From Dama dama (Eukaryota > Chordata > Mammalia > Artiodactyla > Cervidae), in contig NC_083691.1 in the NCBI RefSeq assembly GCF_033118175.1, positions 20,867,001 through 20,931,000 of the forward strand: 64,000 nucleotides of DNA. Direction: 5' to 3'. How positions within the stretch are numbered: position 1 is the stretch's first letter; the number at the start of each line of letters is the position of its first letter. Positions 47,701 through 58,012 of the stretch are shown piece by piece. A model generated the notes under the pieces. It was not told where the DNA came from. It made no database searches and saw only the letters and a program-made list of their open reading frames with translations. A program made the translations under genes and the position numbers.

Positions 47701-48506
47701 AAATATCAAAAACCTCAGATATGCAGATGACACCACCTTTATGGCACTAAGCAAAGAACTAAAAAGCCTCCTGATGAAAGTGAAAGAGGAGAGTGAAAAA
47801 GTTCACTTAAAACTCAACATTCAGAAAACTAAGATCATGGCATCCAGTCCCATCACTTCATTGCAAATAGATGGGGAAACAGTGGAAACACTGTTTATTT
47901 CTGGGGGCTCCAAAATCACTGCAGATGGTAACTACAGTCATGAGATTAAGACACTTGCTCCTTGGAAGAAAAGTTATGATCAACCTAGACAGCATATTAA
48001 AAAGCAGAGACATTACTTTGGCAATAAAGGTCCATCTAGTCAAAGCTATGGTTTTTCCAGTGGTCATGTACAGATGTGAGAGTTGGACTATAAAGAAAGG
48101 TGAGCACCAAAGAACTGATGTTTTTGAACTGTGGTGTTGGAGAAGTCTCTTTAGAGTCTCTTGGACTGCAAGGAGATCCAACCAGTCCGTCCTAAAGGAA
48201 ATCAGTCCTGAATATTCATTGGAAGGACTGATGCTGAAGCTGAAACTCCACTACTTTGGCCACCTGATGTGAAGACCTGACTCATTGGAAAAGACACTTA
48301 TGCTGGGAAAATTTGAAGGTAGTAGGAAGAGAATGTGACAACAGAGGATGAGATGGTTGGATGGCATCACTGAATTGATGGACATGAGTTTGAGTAGGCT
48401 CCGGGTTTTTGGTAATGAACAGGGAAGCCTGTTGTGTGCTGCAGTTCCATGGGGTCGCAAAGAGCTGGACACGACTGAATGATTGAACTGAACTGAATCA
48501 AGTCAG
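44783..48506 (+). mobile_element. Nearly full-span BovB LINE, rearranged and dead
   Basis: BovB is an RTE-type LINE with an endonuclease and reverse transcriptase. Both ends are present: the 5' UTR from 44794 and the 3' end with GAACTGAACTG to 48495. An 11-bp target duplication, AATCAAGTCAG, lies at 44783-44793 and 48496-48506. The reverse-transcriptase part is visible, with the YADD motif (RYADDTTFMA) in a 143-codon frame at 47648-48079, but the frame is broken many times. The endonuclease segment is missing and a 640-bp antisense BovB piece sits in its place (45648-46283). The copy cannot be autonomous. Confidence 0.92.
45648..46283 (-). mobile_element. Antisense BovB piece inside the BovB
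   Basis: Reads as reverse BovB: first the 3' end (45648 to about 45925, starting CCATTCAATTCAGTAGCTCA), then a jump to reverse-transcriptase sequence (about 45928-46283, with GGTGTCATCTGCATATCTGA, the complement of the YADD region). Roughly 450 bp of the family sequence is skipped at the jump. No target duplication is seen around it. Confidence 0.85.
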
Positions 48507-48546
48507 GCTGGAAATTATCCATCTTTGTACTCACCTAGTACATCTT

Positions 48547-48630
48547 AGAAGGTCCTTTACAAAATACATACACACTTATATATACATATATATATATACA
48601 TATACATATTCATATATATATATATATATG
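48547..48630. repeat. TA/CATA low-complexity tract
   Basis: Imperfect TATACATA repeats, just before an L1 3' end in the same strand sense. Confidence 0.85.
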
Positions 48631-48690
48631 AATCATTTTGCTGTATACCTGAAAAACAAAATTGTAAATCAACTATAGTTCAATGAAAAG
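48631..48690 (+). mobile_element. Ruminant LINE-1 3' terminus
   Basis: GAATCATTTTGCTGTATACC, then ATTGTAAATCAACTATAG and CAATGAAAA. Only the last 60 or so bases of an L1 are present. Confidence 0.8.
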
Positions 48691-49132
48691 GGCCTTTTGC
48701 AAAGTACTCATTATTGCCCTGCTGTTAAAACTATCCACAGTCTCACTTCTTTGCAAAGTTCTTTCTAATGTTTTTTACACAACTTCTGTGTATTTTAATC
48801 AGATCACTGGATCTGTGCATGGTATGAACTATGTAAACTTTGTATAAAAACATCTTTCACACTTTTTAAATGATTACTCACCCTGTTCTTTCTTTGCTTA
48901 CTACCGTTACTTTGAAAAATCCGATTTTCCAATTATAAGTACACCTAAAAAAGAAAAAGCATTTAGTTATTTTCTGGTGATTTAACTGTGGCACAATGCT
49001 TTTTATCACAGAAAATTTGTATTTTATATTTATCACAAGGATTTTTTAGACATGGGAGATATTGTTTTTAAGATTATACCACTTACACAAATGTGAAAAA
49101 GAAAATATGGGTCAGTTTAATTGGTTAGAGGA
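48691..49132. other. Unique AT-rich sequence
   Basis: No supported gene or repeat. Confidence 0.5.
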
Positions 49133-49290
49133 AAGTGTTAGCCTGTCAGTTGTGTCCGACCTTTTTGCAACTCCATGGACTGGAGCCCCCCAGACTCCAC
49201 TGCCCTTAGTGTTGTCGAGGCAAGGATATTGGAGTAGGTTGCCATTCCCTTCTCCAGGGGATCTTCCCCACCCAGGAACTGTACCCAGCT
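49133..49290 (-). mobile_element. Bov-tA SINE, partial
   Basis: Reverse copy from GTGTTAGCCTGTCAGTTGTG to CACCCAGGAACTGTACCCAG; the tRNA-like head is missing. Confidence 0.88.
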
Positions 49291-49451
49291 TAATTGGCTA
49301 AGGGGTCTTCAATCTACTTCCTGAAAGTAGCTCTACCTTTTTAAAACCTTGATTCTAGGCATGATTATTGAAGATATGTTTGAGCCCTTGAATCCTATTG
49401 TCCTAGTGCTGGTTAGCCTGTTAGTGTGATGCCATATGCAATCTTTTGATG

Positions 49452-49656
49452 TTGTTGCTGCTCAGTTACTAAGCTGTGTTTGACTCTTTGCGACCTCATG
49501 GACTGCAGCCCATCAGGCTCCTCTGCCCACAGGACTGCAAGAACACTAGAGGTGTTGCCATTTCCTTCTCCAGGGGATCTTCCCAGATCAGGAATTGAAT
49601 CTGCATTTCCTGCACTGGCAGGTGGATTCTTTACCACTGAACCACCAGGGAAGTTA
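49452..49656 (-). mobile_element. Bov-tA SINE
   Basis: Complete reverse copy from GTTGTTGCTGCTCAGTTACT to ACTGAACCACCAGGGAAG. Confidence 0.93.
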
Positions 49657-52600
49657 ATCATGACAAAAGTTAGGCTGCAAATGAGTCAAGTTTGGCCTTA
49701 CAACACACAGGTTAATTTTTTTAAAGAGACCCTATTTGAACATCATTGATTTTCATATGCCTGTGTTGTGTTTGTCACTCTGTATTTTCAGATCCAAAGA
49801 GAAAACTAACTTTGTTTCCAGTTCCTAAGGAAATTAAGAGATTTTTAAAAACTAAAAAGAAGGGCTTCAATGTATAGAGGGTTGTATTCTCTTCCTCAAG
49901 GTGAAATGCCTACAGTACTTTTCTTCCAGTGAAATGCTCAGCTTATATGAAGAATATGGGGATAATTTACCATTTCCTTTGCTTCATAATTGCATAGATA
50001 TTTCTACCACAATGAAACCATTAAAGGACCATGGCATCACCTTTGATGGCAGGAATTAGATGGTGGTACAAGACAAGTGTCTTTGCATTTTGGCAAAGGC
50101 ATCTTCTTTCATGATACAGAACCACTTTCAGGATAGACTTTCAAATGCTTCAAAAAAAAAAAAACTACATAAAGACCCACTGACTACAGCACTCGCTTCA
50201 TCCTCAAGATGATGGCTCAGCGTCAAGTCCTTGCTTTGACAGTTCAGACGGTCAGAATGACGATGGAAAAACAAAACTGATGTCTGACTTCACTTTCTAA
50301 CAGAAAAAAAAATCCACCTTGGAACTTACTCTGAAGATGTCCTGGTTTCACTGAAATGAAGAAAGGAGCCTAGAGCAACATGATTGGCCAAGTTTCCCAC
50401 AAAACCAACGGTTGCTTTTCTGAGAGGCTTTCCTTTCACTGGAATAGCTTAAGGACATGTCATCACTGACTCATATCTCATAAACATGATTTACAAAAAA
50501 GACTCAGTGTCAGCTGGGTTTTATTAAACTGTAAATTAAAAAAAAATCTGCATCCAGAATATCCAACAGCTCAACACCCACAAATTCACTGGCTCCCCTC
50601 TCCCAGCATCCTCTGGTGGTCGGTAACCCTGAGGAAAATACACCCCTCATCAACTCCCATCAGCCACCCTCTGCACTCATGGGGAAAGCGTCACACTCAC
50701 AGAATTCTTCACCACAGACACACGGGTGAGCATGTGTGTGCACGCACGCCACCGGCACAAGCAAAAAGTGAAGATTTATATAGTGATTCCAAAGAAAATA
50801 AACTGCTACATTTATGCATGACAAATGAAAGAAAAGGTCATGCTATGTCAAACTAGAAATACACATTTTTAAAAGCCGGACTTGTAACTTAAAAAAAGAA
50901 GAAGAAGAAGAATGCTTTAGCTGAACTTGCCAGGGAGACATAGTGAAAAACTGAAAGAAAATAGGATGCATGGTCAATGCAATAATTCAATTAAAATACG
51001 TTGTTCTGACTCTGGGAAGCATTCATTTGCTTGCAAATCTCATATAAAACTCTATTCTCATTGGTTTCCTGAGTTCATGGAAGCATCACATCATTTCATT
51101 GAATTGTCTTGTATTTTAAATGATAATTTTAAAGGGACCCTGGGAAGATGGAAAGGCATTGAAAAGCCTACAGACCTCTTCCCTTTACTGTATATAATGG
51201 CACTTATACAATCATTAAAAAGAAAAAAAAAAAATTACCGTGAGCAATTATTAGCAGAACCTGAAATAAGTGACTCAAATTTTGTACTTCAGGTCCTAAA
51301 AAGCATTTATGCAGCTTCTTACACCATCAGATGGGCCTGAATTTGAATAAAAATAATAATAAATTATCTAGGATTCATGAAGAGACTCATTTAAGCTATT
51401 GTGTTGATGGTATGTGTGTGTGTGTGTTTAGAGTAGCACTACTTGTAACAAACTAAAGAGAAAAAGAACAAACAGAACAACATGATAGAAATTTATTTTT
51501 TGGTTCATATAAATCCCCAAATTTATGTTCCTCGTTAGTAGAGAGGACTTTCTGAAACCTGGTCTGCTGTCAAGAGCCATCTGTATGAAGCTGGAAAAGA
51601 CAGAAAGAGTATAGGAAATGATATGTAGTATAGCAGTGGTCTGAGGATCAGGATGAAGGTGGCATCATTTCTCACACAAACCACCATTGGGGCCAGAACT
51701 CCACTGGAAATGCCTCCTTGCTGTGTGTTCAGGAGAAAAAGGAAGTGAAATTGGTAGATAACTAGCCAGTCTCTGCTGCCTAGATGAGAAAAAAAAATCC
51801 TCAATCCTACCATCCTCCTCTAGTTAGGAGGTATAAAAAGTATCAGTCCCTTTGTATTCAACATGAAGTTGACATTTAAGGTAGATTTTTTAGTAGTGAT
51901 TCCAAGGACTGGGCTAACTGATCCTCCCTTAGGGAATCCCATTTCCAGGGAGTAAGGATCAGAAGTGGGACTTCCAACCAGTATACCATGGACTAGGTTT
52001 GGGTAACATGAGTAACAATTGCTATAACCCTTTGCTCAAATGGCTTTAGAAGGGATGTGGCACATTGGAGAATGTTTTTTTGTGATTTTTTTTTTTTTTT
52101 TGCTTTCAAATCTATGCATATTCAATCATGTAGAAATTCACTCACATATTTTCCATTTCTTTCAAAAAGCAAGTTGAAGCATACTCTAAATACAATAAAT
52201 AACGTCCAGTAAGAAGATATTAGATCCAAGCCTTGAAAAGGTAATATTATTGACAGTAAAATTAAATGAAGCTAGAGGTGAGGGCACTGCACTTAATGTA
52301 TGCATGTATGTTTTCAAAGGAGAGGGTTAAATAGTGGGCTGTCAACCAGCTCATTTAATGGTGACCAAAATAAGGAAGGAGGCCCCCATTGCTGGCTGCA
52401 TAATTACCTTCCATGCTTGTCTGCTGTGATCTTTTCTTCCAGAAGCTCCCAAGTGTCCCCAAACCTATTAATAATGAGAACAGAAGGGAACATTGCTGAG
52501 GCGCATACTTATCTGAGGGATGAAATCAAGTACTAAATTTAAAAAGGAAGGGATGAGCTGGACAATTATTGCAGCAAGAAAAGAAGAAGGCTTAGTGATG

Positions 52601-52948
52601 AAGAAAGAAAGAAAGCTCTGGCAATCTAATTCATTAAATGGTTGGATTAAAAACAAATCACAAGCAGTAAGTTTCTTTTTTTTTTTTTTTCCCTCTTTTT
52701 TTGGAGGGGGGAAATGAATTTAGACCACTGTTCTCTCTCTCCTTCCCCCCATCCCAGACTAAATTAGTCAAGAATGGGAACAGAGAAGGAGTGGGGGGAA
52801 GAGTCCAAGTGCACAAAAATCCTTAAAAGGGAGCCCAGTGTTGGCGTGTTTGACTAGAGGGGTATAAATAGAAGATCACAGTATTCGGAATGTTTGCTGG
52901 AATGTCTTAAGATAACCACAAGCATCCTATTAAAAACAGTGGACTTAC
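49657..52948. other. 3.3 kb of mostly repeat-free sequence
   Basis: The longest interval without a recognised transposon. It holds only simple runs: A at 50153-50164, AAG at 50893-50912, A at 51224-51234, TG at 51412-51428, T at 52088-52101 and T at 52677-52691. A 137-codon plus frame at 50927-51340 is AT-rich and has no splice bounds. I see no gene. Confidence 0.45.
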
Positions 52949-52996
52949 CTTCCAAATTCTATCGAACTGTAAGACGACATACGCATGAGCCAAGTA
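52949..52996 (-). CDS. Candidate 48-bp cassette exon (low confidence)
   Basis: On the minus strand a good acceptor (ACTATGCCTTTCAG, before 52996) and a consensus donor (GGAAG then GTAAGT, at 52948) bracket 48 bp. The length is a multiple of three and two frames are open, so it could be included between exons B and C without shifting frame; in that phase it reads TWLMRMSSYSSIEFG. Nothing else supports it, and pairs like this occur by chance. Confidence 0.28.
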
Positions 52997-53755
52997 CTGA
53001 AAGGCATAGTACAAATGGAGTGAATTATTATATATATTTACATGAATATTTTATCACAAAGTGGGAAGTTCACTGAGAAAACAACAGAGAAACGGTTCAA
53101 TAATTTATGGTGTGTTCCTTGAATAAAATATTATGTAGCTATTAAAATGAACATTGTAGAAACACCATAGCAACAAGTCGCTTTGTTTAGCACTCTGTAA
53201 TAAAGGAAAAAGCAATGGGGCAAAAGGATGTCTGTGAGATGATTACCACTGTGTGAAAAACAGTTGTGGGAAAGAGGTAAAAGGAAGTTGTGCAAAAATG
53301 TTATCTATTGAAGGTGATGGCAATAGGGAGGATTTTTTATTTAGGTAGCTTCACTGCTCTATTATTGTTTCAGTAAGAATACAGGCAGATGGAGGGGAAG
53401 AAATAAAAACTCTCCTTGACTTCTTGCATATGCCCTGACCCGTCCTGGTTCAGGAGGCCTGGGGCTTGGCAGGCAGTCCTTAGAGGGAGGCCTGGGCACC
53501 AGGTGTCCTCTGCTTGTCCTCAGCCCTGTGGCCAGCCCTCGGGTTCCTGCTTTAGCTTCTTCTCATGCCAGAACCCGTGAGAGAGGTAACTGTCTCCTGG
53601 GCCTCAGATTTCTCCTGTGTCAACTCAGCAGGGCTTTGTAGTAGGGCTGGGTGGAGTGAAGCATTTGGTAAAATATCTTGCAGGTAGGAACAGGGTGGCA
53701 CTGCTGCTGAGAATCATATGAAAACTGTAAGATGCCATAAAAATGTTTCTGCCTT
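52997..53755. other. Unique sequence
   Basis: A moderately GC-rich part at 53440-53600 follows AT-rich sequence that may be a very old L1 tail (53110-53370). No exon supported. Confidence 0.45.
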
Positions 53756-53985
53756 CTTACTTGATCGTCCGCCGCCTCCTCTCCTTCCTCCTCCTTTTCC
53801 TGACCTATTTCTCTCTCGCTCAGTCTCTCTGTGTCTCAGTTTCTCTCTCAGTCTCAGACTTTATCTGTTTTTGTCTCTCTGTGTATCTCCTTCCCCTCCC
53901 TTTATCTCCTGTTTCCCTCTCTCTCTCTCTTTCTCTCTTTTACACACGAACACACAGGCTCGCGCACACACGTGCGGGCCTTTAT
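53756..53985. repeat. Polypyrimidine TCTC tract with CA end
   Basis: About 190 bp, over 85% C+T on the plus strand, made of TCTCTCTC-like units, then a CA/CG-rich patch at 53941-53985. The plus frames of 60 to 136 codons across it are low-complexity artefacts. Confidence 0.85.
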
Positions 53986-54679
53986 ACACACTCACGCATG
54001 CTTCTTGCTCTAGACGCTTTCAGCTCCGCTGTTAGTGAGCTCACTTTGCTCTCTTGTGCCTCCAGGACGCACATGCTTATTTATATCATCTTCCAAGTCT
54101 CCTCAGGTTCCACTGGAACACTGCCTTCAGGTGGGCATCTAAGAAGGACTTGAGATGCATGCTTTTTGTTGTGTCACTGATAAGACATAAGGATATTGCA
54201 CTGTGTTCAGATTGTCCTATGTTTCAGGTGTCCCAACATAGCACGTGAGACTCATAACTAGGAAATCTTTGCAGTAAGACTTTGACACCATGTGAAGCCC
54301 TCTCAAGGTTTTAAAGCCCCTAACCAATATTTATTCAATATATGATGAACACCATAAGCAATAATTAATTCAAGGAATTAAACAGAGCAGATTATATTCC
54401 TTCCACCTTTTGACAAATGAAGACAATGAGGCTGATATACATGACAAAACACGCCTAAGATAAATATCTAATCAATGGCAGAACTGGTATAGAATCCAGG
54501 ACTATAGCCCCAATCCCAAAGTCCCTGAAGGACCCTTATGTTTGTCTAATGCTTATTATGATGGTTCTAACAAGATAAGCAGACAAGGTCCACCCCAGTG
54601 TTTGGTTGTCAAGACATGGGATAGATAGCTGGCCTTTCCTATAATTTCTGATGAGTTTCTGACTCTGCAAATCTGTTAC
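53986..54679. other. Unique sequence next to exon B
   Basis: 54390-54530 weakly resembles a forward MIR (GGCAGAACTGGTATAGAATC). Otherwise nothing recognised. In the gene model this is the start of the intron after exon B. Confidence 0.45.
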
Positions 54680-55055
54680 CTTTGCAATTCTAAATGCATT
54701 TCTACATTTCTCATGCAGGGGGATGCTGCTGACTGGGGGCCCACACTGTGAACACCACTTTTCTCTACAAATCTTCTGAGCTGCTTCGTATTAACCCCCG
54801 GCAGGACACCCATCAGGCCACCGATTCCTTCTGCGTAAGTGACATTTTCAAAAATAGCGTCCTGCACAATTGTAACGGTGCCACACTTTTTCCGATCAGC
54901 TTTTCCAAGTTGTGAAATGCCTTCGGAAATTGTGTTTAATGGAGTGGGTGGTGGAGAAGGAGTCATCAAGTGCATGGGTCTTTGGCCCTCATTAATATTT
55001 AGAGCTTCCTGAATCTCGAGGAAAGCGGGGCTCCGTGGCGGGGCGGGAGAACACG
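54680..55055 (-). CDS. Exon B of an unrecognised minus-strand gene (partial)
   Basis: A 376-bp open segment with a good acceptor (GTCTGTCTGTTTCAG before 55055) and donor (GCAAAG then GTAACA at 54679). The first two bases finish a codon, 124 codons follow, and two bases are left over, fitting the phase of exon C. The protein includes a proline-rich start (CSPAPPRSPAFLEI, then MTPSPPPTPLNTI), a basic ADRKK patch, the stretch IFENVTYAEGIGGLMGVLPG and a charged end (NVEMHLELQ). The in-frame stop TAA comes only after the donor. A second acceptor, ATTCAG before 55008, gives a 329-bp form in phase 0, which would fit exon A. The region is free of transposons. I do not recognise the family. Confidence 0.75.
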
Positions 55056-55620
55056 CTGAAACAGACAGACCTATTCAGGGAGATGGACAGGGCTAATGTG
55101 CCAGTTAAATGTTAACTCCCTTGAAAAATAAAAATAACACAGAAACCAATCTTTGCTGGGGAAATAGATCATTCTAGATTAGGCCAATGTTGTTGTTTCA
55201 GGTGGCTAAACTTATTGCTCCCGACCTGAGCTTGGAGTTTAAAAACAAAACCACAAGCAGGAGGGTCAGTCCACAGCGCAGTTGTCTGAAGGCAGCACTA
55301 TTAACAGTAACTTAATACTGTGAGTTTGGGAAGTTTGTGCTGTGGCTCTCTTACTGCTCAGGAGAACTTAAAAATAAAGCCAACTGTGCAGGCAACATGA
55401 GCAGTTTGCTGTTTTCCATCAGGTACCTGATGGGAGGTGTTTATTTCATCATTTTCTCCTGGATGGTTATTTGTGGGGTCGGGGGTACAGTCATGAACAC
55501 AGGACAAAGATCAGTTGAGGGGAGGGGTGAGTCTAGGATAGAAGTTTGGACAAACTATTTGGAAACAGTTATGCATAATTCATTCCTTTGGGACTTTGAC
55601 TTCACTAACATAACCATTAA
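55056..55620. other. Unique sequence, intronic in the gene model
   Basis: A 95-codon plus frame at 55337-55624 has no splice support. No repeat recognised. Confidence 0.45.
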
Positions 55621-55826
55621 GTGAAAGTCACTCAGTCATGTCCGACTCTTTGCAGCTCCATGGACTGTAGCCTTTCAGGCTCCTCTGTCCATGGAATTCT
55701 CCAGGCCAGAATACAGGAGGGGGTACCCATTCCCTTCTCCAGGGGATCTTCTCAACCCAGGGACTGAACCCAGGTCTCCTGCATTCCAGGTGGATTTTTA
55801 CCATCTGAACCACCAGGAAAGCCCAG
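55621..55826 (-). mobile_element. Bov-tA SINE
   Basis: Complete reverse copy from GTGAAAGTCACTCAGTCATG to CTGAACCACCAGGAAAGCCC. Confidence 0.94.
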
Positions 55827-56230
55827 TCTAACCACAGTCACGTGAAACCTTAACCCAGGTGGATGACTGTTCACTGGAGAGCTTTCCCAATTGTGTGGCC
55901 AGTGACACCAACACTGTCATAGCTGATGTGTTTGCTGAGAAAGTTATGACTACTCCAGTGGTTGAATCCATAATCTTGGCTCTGGGAGATGTGACAGTTC
56001 TTAGTGACAAGAACAGGGAATAGTCCTCTGGGGAGAGGACCCAGTAATTCAGTTTGATGGCCTTCATGAGAAACAAATACACAGCAGCAAAACATGGCCA
56101 CGGCCACACTCTCACAGTCTCCATAGTTAGCCCAGCACCCACAGTTTCCCAGGGATGTGAACTTTGGGGACCTTTATTAAGATGCTGAAATGTGCTGCCC
56201 TCGTCAAGTTCTTTGTGTTTCACGAATAAG
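55827..56230 (-). other. Long open minus frame of unknown nature
   Basis: A 131-codon frame beginning MKHKELDEGSTFQH occupies 56223-55828 and ends right at the SINE. It has no clear acceptor, only a weak donor-like GTTAAG at 55854, and no recognised domain. It might be a pseudogene scrap, a missed exon or chance. Confidence 0.25.
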
Positions 56231-56295
56231 TCTGAAATATACAGAGTATCTTCTGTATACCCAGCATGCCATTAGTGAAATTCCATAATATCATT

Positions 56296-56380
56296 TTATC
56301 TCTATCAAGAACTTTTTGATATATTCTCTATCAAGAATATTATCATATCTCTATTCTCTATCAAGAATATTATTAGAATT
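56296..56380. repeat. Short tandem duplication, unit about 30 bp
   Basis: ATTCTCTATCAAGAATATTA occurs at 56323-56342 and 56353-56372, exactly 30 bp apart. A shorter related copy (TCTCTATCAAGA) lies at 56299-56310. Confidence 0.85.
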
Positions 56381-56489
56381 GATTTCCACATAAGGAAACT
56401 AAATGATAGGTCTAGTAATTTACCCAAAGTGAAATGGGCAGTAAGGAGTGACAACCAGAACTAATCAAAACATCTTGGTTGATACTTTA

Positions 56490-56805
56490 GGTGCTATTAT
56501 CTCTGCCTATAATTTTCCCCCCACTTTTCCACCTGGGAAACACAATCTCTTCTTCCAGGGTCCTAGTCCAATGCCGTCTCTTCCATGTGACTTCCACTAA
56601 ATTCATCCACTGACTGAGCAAAAGTGCTTATACTGTTCTCCTCTGGGTCCTTATAGCCCTTTGCTTGTACACTTAGTATTTATCACACTGTTAAGATATT
56701 ATTTATGTGTTTATCTTCCTGACTTCAGAAACTTTGCACTTTTAAAATTTTGATACACATAATATCTAATGTTCAGTGAATAGCTGTTGAATCAAACTAA
56801 GTTAT
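56490..56805 (-). mobile_element. L2 LINE 3' end, degenerate
   Basis: Reverse L2 order: CCAATGCCGTCTCTTCCATG, TAGTATTTATCACACTGTTA, ATGTTCAGTGAATAGCTGTTG. Confidence 0.55.
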
Positions 56806-57064
56806 ACTTGTAATTAGAAAACCATTCAGAGTTGGCTTTTAATTACATTTACTGAGCAAAATAATCCCTCAGTAAGGCTTCAGTTTAATTGTGTGCCATC
56901 TAAATATGGCAGACCCAGAGGTGGTATCACATGGAGTCCTCCTTCAAGGCATTGCCTTCCACTGTATATGGCCCAGACACAAAGCAGGAGCCTGGCAATC
57001 AGGCACAAGCTGAGTGATGCTCACTTTGGGTCCATTGTTGGTGAGTTGCCATCACAGTGATAGT

Positions 57065-57250
57065 AACCGGCATGTATAATACACACAGTGTTTACACCTG
57101 CTATCATAGTGTCCTATGTGATGCTCACCACAGCCCCAAATGCAGATCATATCATATCCCTTTTAGAGATGAGAACATTGAAGTTCAAGAATATTAAATA
57201 GATCATCCGGTGCCAGATAGCAAATATGTAGCAGAGTGCCTTTAGAGTTG
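57065..57250 (+). mobile_element. MIR SINE
   Basis: Forward MIR: GATGCTCACCACAGCCCCAA, TTTTAGAGATGAGAACATTG, GTGCCAGATAGCAAATATGT. Confidence 0.65.
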
Positions 57251-57291
57251 ATGGTGACCTGGCATGTATTCTGAATCTAAAGTTGACTATT

Positions 57292-57565
57292 GGACTTCCC
57301 CAGTGGTCCAGTGGCTAAGGATCTGCCTGCCAATGCAGGAAACATGGGTTTGATCCCTCATCCGAGAAGATTCTACATGCCTTAGGGCAACTCAGCCCAT
57401 ATATCACAACTACTGAAGCCCATGTGCCCAAGAGCATGCGCTTTGCAATTGGATGAGTCACTGCAGTTAGAAGCCTGTGGACCACAACTGAAGAGCAGAC
57501 CCCACTCACTGCAACTAGAGGAATTCCACACACAGCAGCAAAGACCCAGCACAGCCAAAAATAAA
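57292..57565 (+). mobile_element. CHR-type tRNA SINE, long form
   Basis: Starts TGGACTTCCCCAGTGGTCCA, has GGGTTTGATCCCTCATCC in the tRNA-like part, then a longer tail region (CTACTGAAGCCCATGTGCCC, CACACAGCAGCAAAGACCCA) and ends AAAATAAATGTCAAAAG. Full length. Confidence 0.9.
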
Positions 57566-57887
57566 TGTCAAAAGAGAAAAAAAATAGACTTGATTATTTT
57601 TGCTTTAGCTCTACCATTACTCTTATGACTTGGAAAAATAAAAGAGTATGACTTTAACCCAGGTTTTTACCAACCCTCACACTTCCTAATAAAATTGTGT
57701 CTTGAATAAAATGCAAGACTGGGAGAAAACAGGATCCACTGTGTTAGAAAAAAAGAAACAAAACCCATAGCGTGATACCAAGTGGTGAAGAGCAGATCCA
57801 GTCAAGAGCCACAAAACTTCAAGACGTCTGGTTTCCCATCTGGTCTATCTGGCGTGCCAGCAGAGTAGCACTGGCCAAAAAGCTTAC
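57566..57887. other. Unique sequence before exon A
   Basis: No repeat recognised. In the gene model this is the start of the intron after exon A. Confidence 0.5.
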
Positions 57888-58012
57888 CTGATGGAAGCCT
57901 CCATTTTCTTTTGGAAACTCTACTAAACGGAGATAGTCATCGGGGCCTTCTTCCCTTAGAGGCATATATGTAGCTGGGGCACGTGAAACTTTCCAGTAAC
58001 CCGTAGAAACTT
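57888..58012 (-). CDS. Exon A of an unrecognised minus-strand gene (partial)
   Basis: 125 bp between a pyrimidine-led acceptor (CCCCTTGGACTTTTAG before 58012) and a consensus donor (CATCAG then GTAAGC at 57887). Two bases finish a codon, then 41 codons end exactly on a boundary; the other two frames contain stops. The protein reads VSTGYWKVSRAPATYM, then PLREEGPDDYLRLVEF and PKENGGFHQ: hydrophilic, with an acidic DDY motif. It joins exon B in frame only through the 55008 acceptor; otherwise an exon is missing between them. No family is recognised. Confidence 0.65.

Noticed and set aside
53718..54153. Plus frames of 105 and 136 codons rich in S and L
   Set aside because: They translate a CT-repeat tract; low complexity explains their length.
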